DNA of 64,000 bases from Auanema rhodensis. Lineage: Eukaryota; Nematoda; Chromadorea; Rhabditida; Rhabditidae. Of the stretch, positions 52,401-64,000 are shown piece by piece (position 1 is the stretch's first letter; each line of letters begins with the position of its first letter). Below the pieces are notes generated by a model, which saw only the letters and a program-made list of their open reading frames with translations, did not search any database and had not been told where the DNA came from. The position numbers were made by a program, and so were the translations under genes. The DNA lies in NCBI GenBank assembly GCA_964057225.1, contig OZ059898.1, positions 6,696,001 through 6,760,000 of the forward strand, written 5' to 3'.

Positions 52401-55400
52401 TTAATTTAATAAATTCTATGCTTGAGGAGAAAAAGGAAGAATCACCGGTCCCATCGTGTACACAGCCTGAACTTTTTTGTGAACATTCTTGTGGATGAGC
52501 TCGGTATAAACCATTTTTACAGAAAATAGAAAGCTTCATGGCAAATTTTATTAAAACAATCAGTTTCTACAGTCTTTTTTACTCAAGTTGTGTATATTCT
52601 TAATTTAATAAATTCTATGCTTGAGGAGAAAAAGGAAGAATCACCGGTCCCATCGTGTACACAGCCTGAACTTTTTTGTGAACATTCTTGTGGATGGGCT
52701 CGGTATAAACCATTTTTACAGAAAATAGAAAGCTTCATGGCAAATTTTATTAAAACAATCAGTTTCTACAGTCTTTTTTACTCAAGTTGTGTATATTCTT
52801 AATTTAATAAATTCTATGATTGAGGAGAAAAAGGAAGAATCACCGGTCCCATCGTGTACACAGCCTGAACTTTTTTGTGAACATTCTTGTGGATGAGCTC
52901 GGTATAAACCATTTTTACAGAAAATAGAAAGCTCCATGGCAAATTTTATCAAAACAATCAGATTCTACAGTCTTTTTTACCCAAGTTGTGTATATTCTTA
53001 ATTTAATAAATTCTATGATTGAGGAGAAAAAGGAAGAATCACCGGTCCCATCGTGTACACAGCCTGAACTTTTTTGTGAACATTCTTGTGGATGAGCTCG
53101 GTATAAACCATTTTTATAGAAAATAAAAAGCTCCATGGCAAATTTTATTAAAACAATCAGTTTCTACAGTCTTTCTTACCCAAGTTGTGTATATTCTTAA
53201 TTTAATAAATTCTATGATTGAGGAGAAAAAGGAAGAATCACCGGTCCCATCGTGTACACAGCCTGAACTTTTTTGTGAACATTCTTGTGGATGAGCTCGG
53301 TATAAACCATTTTTATAGAAAATAGAAAGCTTCATGGCAAATTTTATTAAAACAATCAGATTCTACAGTCTTTTTTACCCAAGTTGTGTATATTCTTAAT
53401 TTAATAAATTCTATGCTTGAGGAGAAAAAGGAAGAATCACCGGTCCCATCGTGTACACAGCCTGAACTTTTTTGTGAACATTCTTGTGGATGAGCTCGGT
53501 ATAAACCATTTTTACAGAAAATAGAAAGCTTCATGGCAAATTTTATTAAAACAATCAGTTTCTACAGTCTTTTTTACTCAAGTTGTGTATATTCTTAATT
53601 TAATAAATTCTATGCTTGAGGAGAAAAAGGAAGAATCACCGGTCCCATCGTGTACACAGCCTGAACTTTTTTGTGAACATTCTTGTGGATGAGCTCGGTA
53701 TAAACCATTTTTACAGAAAATAGAAAGCTTCATGGCAAATTTTATTAAAACAATCAGTTTCTACAGTCTTTTTTACTCAAGTTGTGTATATTCTTAATTT
53801 AATAAATTCTATGATTGAGGAGAAAAAGGAAGAATCACCGGTCCCATCGTGTACACAGCCTGAACTTTTTTGTGAACATTCTTGTGGATGAGCTCGGTAT
53901 AAACCATTTTTATAGAAAATAGAAAGCTCCATGGCAAATTTTATTGAAACAATCAGATTCTACAGTCTTTTTTACTCAAGTTGTGTATATTCTTAATTTA
54001 ATAAATTCTATGATTGAGGAGAAAAAGGAAGAATCACCGGTCCCATCGTGTACACAGCCTGAACTTTTTTGTGAACATTCTTGTGGATGGGCTCGGTATA
54101 AACCATTTTTATAGAAAATAGAAAGCTCCATGGCAAATTTTATTGAAACAATCAGATTCTACAGTCTTTTTTACTCAAGTTGTGTATATTCTTAATTTAA
54201 TAAATTCTATGATTGAGGAGAAAAAGGAAGAATCACCGGTCCCATCGTGTACACAGCCTGAACTTTTTTGTGAACATTCTTGTGGATGAGCTCGGTATAA
54301 ACCATTTTTACAGAAAATAGAAAGCTTCATGGCAAATTTTATTAAAACAATCAGATTCTACAGTCTTTTTTACCCAAGTTGTGTATATTCTTAATTCAAT
54401 AAATTCTATGATTGAGGAGAAAAAGGAAGAATCACCGGTCCCATCGTGTACACAGCCTGAACTTTTTTGTGAACATTCTTGTGGATGAGCTCGGTATAAA
54501 CCATTTTTATAGAAAATAGAAAGCTCCATGGCAAATTTTATTGAAACAATCAGATTCTACAGTCTTTTTTACTCAAGTTGTGTATATTCTTAATTTAATA
54601 AATTCTATGATTGAGGAGAAAAAGGAAGAATCACCGGTCCCATCGTGTACACAGCCTGAACTTTTTTGTGAACATTCTTGTGGATGAGCTCGGTATAAAC
54701 CATTTTTACAGAAAATAGAAAGCTTCATGGCAAATTTTATTAAAACAATCAGATTCTACAGTCTTTTTTACCCAAGTTGTGTATATTCTTAATTCAATAA
54801 ATTCTATGCTTGAGGAGAAAAAGGAAGAATCACCGGTCCCATCGTGTACACAGCCTGAACTTTTTTGTGAACATTCTTGTGGATGAGCTCGGTATAAACC
54901 ATTTTTACAGAAAATAGAAAGCTTCATGGCAAATTTTATTAAAACAATCAGTTTCTACAGTCTTTTTTACTCAAGTTGTGTATATTCTTAATTTAATAAA
55001 TTCTATGCTTGAGGAGAAAAAGGAAGAATCACCGGTCCCATCGTGTACACAGCCTGAACTTTTTTGTGAACATTCTTGTGGATGAGCTCGGTATAAACCA
55101 TTTTTATAGAAAATAGAAAGCTCCATGGCAAATTTTATTGAAACAATCAGATTCTACAGTCTTTTTTACTCAAGTTGTGTATATTCTTAATTCAATAAAT
55201 TCTATGATTGAGGAGAAAAAGGAAGAATCACCGGTCCCATCGTGTACACAGCCTGAACTTTTTTGTGAACATTCTTGTGGATGGGCTCGGTATAAACCAT
55301 TTTTATAGAAAATAGAAAGCTCCATGGCAAATTTTATTGAAACAATCAGATTCTACAGTCTTTTTTACTCAAGTTGTGTATATTCTTAATTCAATAAATT

Positions 55401-58400
55401 CTATGATTGAGGAGAAAAAGGAAGAATCACCGGTCCCATCGTGTACACAGCCTGAACTTTTTTGTGAACATTCTTGTGGATGAGCTCGGTATAAACCATT
55501 TTTATAGAAAATAGAAAGCTCCATGGCAAATTTTATTGAAACAATCAGATTCTACAGTCTTTTTTACTCAAGTTGTGTATATTCTTAATTTAATAAATTC
55601 TATGATTGAGGAGAAAAAGGAAGAATCACCGGTCCCACCGTGTACACAGCCTGAACTTTTTTGTGAACATTCTTGTGGATGGGCTCGGTATAAACCATTT
55701 TTATAGAAAATAGAAAGCTCCATGGCAAATTTTATTGAAACAATCAGATTCTACAGTCTTTTTTACTCAAGTTGTGTATATTCTTAATTCAATAAATTCT
55801 ATGATTGAGGAGAAAAAGGAAGAATCACCGGTCCCATCGTGTACACAGCCTGAACTTTTTTGTGAACATTCTTGTGGATGAGCTCGGTATAAACCATTTT
55901 TATAGAAAATAGAAAGCTCCATGGCAAATTTTATTGAAACAATCAGATTCTACAGTCTTTTTTACTCAAGTTGTGTATATTCTTAATTTAATAAATTCTA
56001 TGATTGAGGAGAAAAAGGAAGAATCACCGGTCCCACCGTGTACACAGCCTGAACTTTTTTGTGAACATTCTTGTGGATGGGCTCGGTATAAACCATTTTT
56101 ATAGAAAATAGAAAGCTCCATGGCAAATTTTATTGAAACAATCAGATTCTACAGTCTTTTTTACTCAAGTTGTGTATATTCTTAATTTAATAAATTCTAT
56201 GATTGAGGAGAAAAAGGAAGAATCACCGGTCCCACCGTGTACACAGCCTGAACTTTTTTGTGAACATTCTTGTGGATGAGCTCGGTATAAACCATTTTTA
56301 CAGAAAATAGAAAGCTCCATGGCAAATTTTATTGAAACAATCAGATTTTACAGTCTTTTTTACTCAAGTTGTGTATATTCTTAATTTAATAAATTCTATG
56401 ATTGAGGAGAAAAAGGAAGAATCACCGGTCCCACCGTGTACACAGCCTGAACTTTTTTGTGAACATTCTTGTGGATGAGCTCGGTATAAACCATTTTTAT
56501 AGAAAATAGAAAGCTCCATGGCAAATTTTATTGAAACAATCAGTTTCTACAGTCTTTTTTACTCAAGTTGTGTATATTCTTAATTTAATAAATTCTATGA
56601 TTGAGGAGAAAAAGGAAGAATCACCGGTCCCATCGTGTACACAGCCTGAACTTTTTTGTGAACATTCTTGTGGATGAGCTCGGTATAAACCATTTTTATA
56701 GAAAATAGAAAGCTCCATGGCAAATTTTATTGAAACAATCAGATTCTACAGTCTTTTTTACTCAAGTTGTGTATATTCTTAATTTAATAAATTCTATGAT
56801 TGAGGAGAAAAAGGAAGAATCACCGGTCCCACCGTGTACACAGCCTGAACTTTTTTGTGAACATTCTTGTGGATGAGCTCGGTATAAACCATTTTTATAG
56901 AAAATAGAAAGCTCCATGGCAAATTTTATTGAAACAATCAGATTCTACAGTCTTTTTTACTCAAGTTGTGTATATTCTTAATTTAATAAATTCTATGATT
57001 GAGGAGAAAAAGGAAGAATCACCGGTCCCACCGTGTACACAGCCTGAACTTTTTTGTGAACATTCTTGTGGATGGGCTCGGTATAAACCATTTTTATAGA
57101 AAATAGAAAGCTCCATGGCAAATTTTATTGAAACAATCAGATTCTACAGTCTTTTTTACTCAAGTTGTGTATATTCTTAATTTAATAAATTCTATGATTG
57201 AGGAGAAAAAGGAAGAATCACCGGTCCCATCGTGTACACAGCCTGAACTTTTTTGTGAACATTCTTGTGGATGAGCTCGGTATAAACCATTTTTATAGAA
57301 AATAGAAAGCTCCATGGCAAATTTTATTGAAACAATCAGATTCTACAGTCTTTTTTACTCAAGTTGTGTATATTCTTAATTTAATAAATTCTATGATTGA
57401 GGAGAAAAAGGAAGAATCACCGGTCCCATCGTGTACACAGCCTGAACTTTTTTGTGAACATTCTTGTGGATGAGCTCGGTATAAACCATTTTTATAGAAA
57501 ATAGAAAGCTCCATGGCAAATTTTATTAAAACAATCAGTTTCTACAGTCTTTCTTACCCAAGTTGTGTATATTCTTAATTTAATAAATTCTATGATTGAG
57601 GAGAAAAAGGAAGAATCACCGGTCCCATCGTGTACACAGCCTGAACTTTTTTGTGAACATTCTTGTGGATGAGCTCGGTATAAACCATTTTTACAGAAAA
57701 TAGAAAGCTCCATGGCAAATTTTATTAAAACAATCAGATTCTACAGTCTTTTTTACTCAAGTTGTGTATATTCTTAGTTTAATAAATTCTATGATTGAGG
57801 AGAAAAAGGAAGAATCACCGGTCCCATCGTGTACACAGCCTGAACTTTTTTGTGAACATTCTTGTGGATGAGCTCGGTATAAACCATTTTTATAGAAAAT
57901 AGAAAGCTCCATGGCAAATTTTATTGAAACAATCAGATTCTACAGTCTTTTTTACTCAAGTTGTGTATATTCTTAATTTAATAAATTCTATGATTGAGGA
58001 GAAAAAGGAAGAATCACCGGTCCCATCGTGTACACAGCCTGAACTTTTTTGTGAACATTCTTGTGGATGAGCTCGGTATAAACCATTTTTACAGAAAATA
58101 GAAAGCTCCATGGCAAATTTTATTAAAACAATCAGATTCTACAGTCTTTTTTACTCAAGTTGTGTATATTCTTAATTTAATAAATTCTATGATTGAGGAG
58201 AAAAAGGAAGAATCACCGGTCCCATCGTGTACACAGCCTGAACTTTTTTGTGAACATTCTTGTGGATGAGCTCGGTATAAACCATTTTTACAGAAAATAG
58301 AAAGCTCCATGGCAAATTTTATTAAAACAATCAGATTCTACAGTCTTTTTTACTCAAGTTGTGTATATTCTTAGTTTAATAAATTCTATGATTGAGGAGA

Positions 58401-61400
58401 AAAAGGAAGAATCACCGGTCCCATCGTGTACACAGCCTGAACTTTTTTGTGAACATTCTTGTGGATGAGCTCGGTATAAACCATTTTTACAGAAAATAGA
58501 AAGCTCCATGGCAAATTTTATTAAAACAATCAGATTCTACAGTCTTTTTTACTCAAGTTGTGTATATTCTTAATTTAATAAATTCTATGATTGAGGAGAA
58601 AAAGGAAGAATCACCGGTCCCATCGTGTACACAGCCTGAACTTTTTTGTGAACATTCTTGTGGATGGGCTCGGTATAAACCATTTTTACAGAAAATAGAA
58701 AGCTCCATGGCAAATTTTATTGAAACAATCAGATTTTACAGTCTTTTTTACCCAAGTTGTGTATATTCTTAATTTAATAAATTCTATGATTGAGGAGAAA
58801 AAGGAAGAATCACCGGTCCCATCGTGTACACAGCCTGAACTTTTTTGTGAACATTCTTGTAGATGGGCTCGGTATAAACCATTTTTACAGAAAATAGAAA
58901 GCTCCATGGCAAATTTTATTAAAACAATCAGATTCCACAGTCTTTTTTACCCAAGTTGTGTATATTCTTAATTTAATAAATTCTATGATTGAGGAGAAAA
59001 AGGAAGAATCACCGGTCCCATCGTGTACACAGCCTGAACTTTTTTGTGAACATTCTTGTGGATGGGCTCGGTATAAACCATTTTTACAGAAAATAGAAAG
59101 CTCCATGGCAAATTTTATTGAAACAATCAGATTCTACAGTCTTTTTTACTCAAGTTGTGTATATTCTTAATTTAATAAATTCTATGATTGAGGAGAAAAA
59201 GGAAGAATCACCGGTCCCATCGTGTACACAGCCTGAACTTTTTTGTGAACATTCTTGTGGATGGGCTCGGTATAAACCATTTTTACAGAAAATAGAAAGC
59301 TCCATGGCAAATTTTATTGAAACAATCAGATTCTACAGTCTTTTTTACTCAAGTTGTGTATATTCTTAATTTAATAAATTCTATGATTGAGGAGAAAAAG
59401 GAAGAATCACCGGTCCCATCGTGTACACAGCCTGAACTTTTTTGTGAACATTCTTGTGGATGAGCTCGGTATAAACCATTTTTACAGAAAATAGAAAGCT
59501 CCATGGCAAATTTTATTGAAACAATCAGATTCTACAGTCTTTTTTACTCAAGTTGTGTATATTCTTAATTTAATAAATTCTATGATTGAGGAGAAAAAGG
59601 AAGAATCACCGGTCCCATCGTGTACACAGCCTGAACTTTTTTGTGAACATTCTTGTGGATGGGCTCGGTATAAACCATTTTTACAGAAAATAGAAAGCTC
59701 CATGGCAAATTTTATTGAAACAATCAGATTTTACAGTCTTTTTTACCCAAGTTGTGTATATTCTTAATTTAATAAATTCTATGATTGAGGAGAAAAAGGA
59801 AGAATCACCGGTCCCATCGTGTACACAGCCTAAACTTTTTTGTGAACATTCTTGTAGATGGGCTCGGTATAAACCATTTTTACAGAAAATAGAAAGCTCC
59901 ATGGCAAATTTTATTAAAACAATCAGATTCCACAGTCTTTTTTACCCAAGTTGTGTATATTCTTAATTTAATAAATTCTATGATTGAGGAGAAAAAGGAA
60001 GAATCACCGGTCCCATCGTGTACACAGCCTGAACTTTTTTGTGAACATTCTTGTGGATGGGCTCGGTATAAACCATTTTTACAGAAAATAGAAAGCTCCA
60101 TGGCAAATTTTATTGAAACAATCAGATTCTACAGTCTTTTTTACTCAAGTTGTGTATATTCTTAATTTAATAAATTCTATGATTGAGGAGAAAAAGGAAG
60201 AATCACCGGTCCCATCGTGTACACAGCCTGAACTTTTTTGTGAACATTCTTGTGGATGGGCTCGGTATAAACCATTTTTACAGAAAATAGAAAGCTCCAT
60301 GGCAAATTTTATTGAAACAATCAGATTCTACAGTCTTTTTTACTCAAGTTGTGTATATTCTTAATTTAATAAATTCTATGATTGAGGAGAAAAAGGAAGA
60401 ATCACCGGTCCCATCGTGTACACAGCCTGAACTTTTTTGTGAACATTCTTGTGGATGGGCTCGGTATAAACCATTTTTACAGAAAATAGAAAGCTCCATG
60501 GCAAATTTTATTGAAACAATCAGATTCTACAGTCTTTTTTACTCAAGTTGTGTATATTCTTAATTTAATAAATTCTATGATTGAGGAGAAAAAGGAAGAA
60601 TCACCGGTCCCATCGTGTACACAGCCTGAACTTTTTTGTGAACATTCTTGTGGATGGGCTCGGTATAAACCATTTTTACAGAAAATAGAAAGCTCCATGG
60701 CAAATTTTATTGAAACAATCAGATTCTACAGTCTTTTTTACTCAAGTTGTGTATATTCTTAATTTAATAAATTCTATGATTGAGGAGAAAAAGGAAGAAT
60801 CACCGGTCCCATCGTGTACACAGCCTGAACTTTTTTGTGAACATTCTTGTGGATGGGCTCGGTATAAACCATTTTTACAGAAAATAGAAAGCTCCATGGC
60901 AAATTTTATTGAAACAATCAGATTTTACAGTCTTTTTTACCCAAGTTGTGTATATTCTTAATTTAATAAATTCTATGATTGAGGAGAAAAAGGAAGAATC
61001 ACCGGTCCCATCGTGTACACAGCCTGAACTTTTTTGTGAACATTCTTGTGGATGAGCTCGGTATAAACCATTTTTACAGAAAATAGAAAGCTCCATGGCA
61101 AATTTTATTGAAACAATCAGATTCTACAGTCTTTTTTACTCAAGTTGTGTATATTCTTAATTTAATAAATTCTATGATTGAGGAGAAAAAGGAAGAATCA
61201 CCGGTCCCATCGTGTACACAGCCTGAACTTTTTTGTGAACATTCTTGTGGATGGGCTCGGTATAAACCATTTTTACAGAAAATAGAAAGCTCCATGGCAA
61301 ATTTTATTGAAACAATCAGATTCTACAGTCTTTTTTACTCAAGTTGTGTATATTCTTAATTTAATAAATTCTATGATTGAGGAGAAAAAGGAAGAATCAC

Positions 61401-64000
61401 CGGTCCCATCGTGTACACAGCCTGAACTTTTTTGTGAACATTCTTGTGGATGGGCTCGGTATAAACCATTTTTACAGAAAATAGAAAGCTCCATGGCAAA
61501 TTTTATTGAAACAATCAGATTTTACAGTCTTTTTTACCCAAGTTGTGTATATTCTTAATTTAATAAATTCTATGATTGAGGAGAAAAAGGAAGAATCACC
61601 GGTCCCATCGTGTACACAGCCTGAACTTTTTTGTGAACATTCTTGTGGATGAGCTCGGTATAAACCATTTTTACAGAAAATAGAAAGCTCCATGGCAAAT
61701 TTTATTGAAACAATCAGATTTTACAGTCTTTTTTACCCAAGTTGTGTATATTCTTAATTTAATAAATTCTATGATTGAGGAGAAAAAGGAAGAATCACCG
61801 GTCCCATCGTGTACACAGCCTGAACTTTTTTGTGAACATTCTTGTGGATGAGCTCGGTATAAACCATTTTTACAGAAAATAGAAAGCTCCATGGCAAATT
61901 TTATTGAAACAATCAGATTTTACAGTCTTTTTTACCCAAGTTGTGTATATTCTTAATTTAATAAATTCTATGATTGAGGAGAAAAAGGAAGAATCACCGG
62001 TCCCATCGTGTACACAGCCTGAACTTTTTTGTGAACATTCTTGTGGATGAGCTCGGTATAAACCATTTTTACAGAAAATAGAAAGCTCCATGGCAAATTT
62101 TATTGAAACAATCAGATTTTACAGTCTTTTTTACCCAAGTTGTGTATATTCTTAATTTAATAAATTCTATGATTGAGGAGAAAAAGGAAGAATCACCGGT
62201 CCCATCGTGTACACAGCCTGAACTTTTTTGTGAACATTCTTGTGGATGGGCTCGGTATAAACCATTTTTACAGAAAATAGAAAGCTCCATGGCAAATTTT
62301 ATTGAAACAATCAGATTTTACAGTCTTTTTTACCCAAGCTGTGTATATTCTTAATTTAATAAATTCTATGATTGAGGAGAAAAAGGAAGAATCACCGGTC
62401 CCATCGTGTACACAGCCTGAACTTTTTTGTGAACATTCTTGTGGATGGGCTCGGTATAAACCATTTTTACAGAAAATAGAAAGCTCCATGGCAAATTTTA
62501 TTGAAACAATCAGATTCTACAGTCTTTTTTACTCAAGTTGTGTATATTCTTAATTTAATAAATTCTATGATTGAGGAGAAAAAGGAAGAATCACCGGTCC
62601 CATCGTGTACACAGCCTGAACTTTTTTGTGAACATTCTTGTGGATGGGCTCGGTATAAACCATTTTTATAGAAAATAGAAAGCTCCATGGCAAATTTTAT
62701 TAAAACAATCAGATTCTACAGTCTTTTTTACTCAAGTTGTGTATATTCTTAATTTAATAAATTCTATGATTGAGGAGAAAAAGGAAGAATCACCGGTCCC
62801 ATCGTGTACACAGCCTGAACTTTTTTGTGAACATTCTTGTGGATGAGCTCGGTATAAACCATTTTTACAGAAAATAGAAAGCTCCATGGCAAATTTTATT
62901 GAAACAATCAGATTCTACAGTCTTTTTTACTCAAGTTGTGTATATTCTTAATTTAATAAATTCTATGATTGAGGAGAAAAAGGAAGAATCACCGGTCCCA
63001 TCGTGTACACAGCCTGAACTTTTTTGTGAACATTCTTGTGGATGGGCTCGGTATAAACCATTTTTATAGAAAATAGAAAGCTCCATGGCAAATTTTATTA
63101 AAACAATCAGATTCTACAGTCTTTTTTACTCAAGTTGTGTATATTCTTAATTTAATAAATTCTATGATTGAGGAGAAAAAGGAAGAATCACCGGTCCCAT
63201 CGTGTACACAGCCTGAACTTTTTTGTGAACATTCTTGTGGATGAGCTCGGTATAAACCATTTTTATAGAAAATAGAAAGCTCCATGGCAAATTTTATTGA
63301 AACAATCAGATTCTACAGTCTTTTTTACTCAAGTTGTGTATATTCTTAATTTAATAAATTCTATGATTGAGGAGAAAAAGGAAGAATCACCGGTCCCATC
63401 GTGTACACAGCCTGAACTTTTTTGTGAACATTCTTGTGGATGAGCTCGGTATAAACCATTTTTACAGAAAATAGAAAGCTCCATGGCAAATTTTATTAAA
63501 ACAATCAGATTCTACAGTCTTTTTTACTCAAGTTGTGTATATTCTTAATTTAATAAATTCTATGATTGAGGAGAAAAAGGAAGAATCACCGGTCCCATCG
63601 TGTACACAGCCTGAACTTTTTTGTGAACATTCTTGTGGATGAGCTCGGTATAAACCATTTTTACAGAAAATAGAAAGCTCCATGGCAAATTTTATTGAAA
63701 CAATCAGATTTTACAGTCTTTTTTACTCAAGTTGTGTATATTCTTAATTTAATAAATTCTATGATTGAGGAGAAAAAGGAAGAATCACCGGTCCCATCGT
63801 GTACACAGCCTGAACTTTTTTGTGAACATTCTTGTGGATGAGCTCGGTATAAACCATTTTTACAGAAAATAGAAAGCTCCATGGCAAATTTTATTAAAAC
63901 AATCAGATTCTACAGTCTTTTTTACTCAAGTTGTGTATATTCTTAATTTAATAAATTCTATGATTGAGGAGAAAAAGGAAGAATCACCGGTCCCATCGTG
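25436..64000. repeat. Satellite array of a 199-bp unit, about 194 head-to-tail copies, running off the window
   Basis: Taking CTCGGTATAAACC as unit position 1, units start at 25436 and every 199 bp after that; the last complete phase mark is at 63843, exactly 193 periods later. The unit has an AgeI-type ACCGGT, an NcoI-type CCATGG and, in many copies, GAGCTC across the unit boundary. G+C is roughly 36%, above the flanks. Almost all differences fall at unit positions 21, 37, 53, 54, 60, 65, 68, 79, 84, 107, 121, 150, 152, 154, 193 and 198, mostly C/T or A/G changes. The first unit matches the common sequence, so the left border is abrupt. Frames of 70-83 codons occur on both strands but are closed in many units. 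I see no inserted element or gene. Function, if any (chromosome structure, heterochromatin), is unknown. Confidence 0.98.

Noticed and set aside
25453-64000. More than a hundred open frames of 70-83 codons on both strands of the 199-bp unit, resembling a multigene family of small Cys-containing proteins
   Set aside because: The unit length is not a multiple of three, frames are open on both strands at once, and recurrent single changes turn a Trp codon into TGA (unit position 198 on plus, 84 on minus) in large blocks of the array. That is not how a selected coding family behaves.
25436-64000. CRISPR-like array
   Set aside because: Units are contiguous identical copies with no unique spacers, in a spliced eukaryotic genome.

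Overview
The window looks like nuclear DNA of an AT-rich nematode. The evidence is a fatty-acid/retinol-binding (FAR) gene, a family known only from nematodes; many short introns (typically 42-60 bp) ending in TTTAG or TTTCAG; and acceptor-like AG sites a few bases before two start codons, as expected for spliced-leader trans-splicing. I cannot name the species. All gene models were spliced by hand, and reading phase was checked across every junction.

The left 25 kb is genic. From left to right it holds: the 5' end of an unidentified minus-strand gene (799-1094); a secreted Thr/Ser-rich mucin-like protein (2964-4448, +, 6 exons, about 408 aa); a 36-exon, 1375-aa orthologue of the junction protein Mesh (5167-12152, +; signal peptide, NIDO-like region, AMOP, VWD-like region, Sushi, one membrane span); a 17-exon, 448-aa protein with diverged FYRN/FYRC domains like TBRG1 (12911-14985, +); a four-span membrane protein with an Arg/Asp-rich cytoplasmic tail (15985-19802, -), whose second exon exists in two phase-compatible versions and which also has an alternative terminal exon; a gene-poor, microsatellite-rich stretch (19803-24129); and a secreted FAR protein (24130-25141, -). 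Mesh and the four-span protein both suggest membrane or junction roles, but nothing shows the genes work as one pathway or operon.

The right 60% (25436-64000 and beyond) is one uninterrupted satellite array of a 199-bp unit. About 194 head-to-tail copies are visible with no net length change over 193 periods. Nearly all variation falls at about 16 positions, and neighbouring copies share variants in blocks. The array is richer in G+C than its flanks and begins abruptly 295 bp upstream of the FAR start codon. Open frames appear on both strands of the unit, but single recurrent substitutions close them in many copies and the period is not a multiple of three, so I treat the array as non-coding.

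The points most worth following up are the exon-choice arrangement in the four-span gene and the amplification history readable in the satellite.
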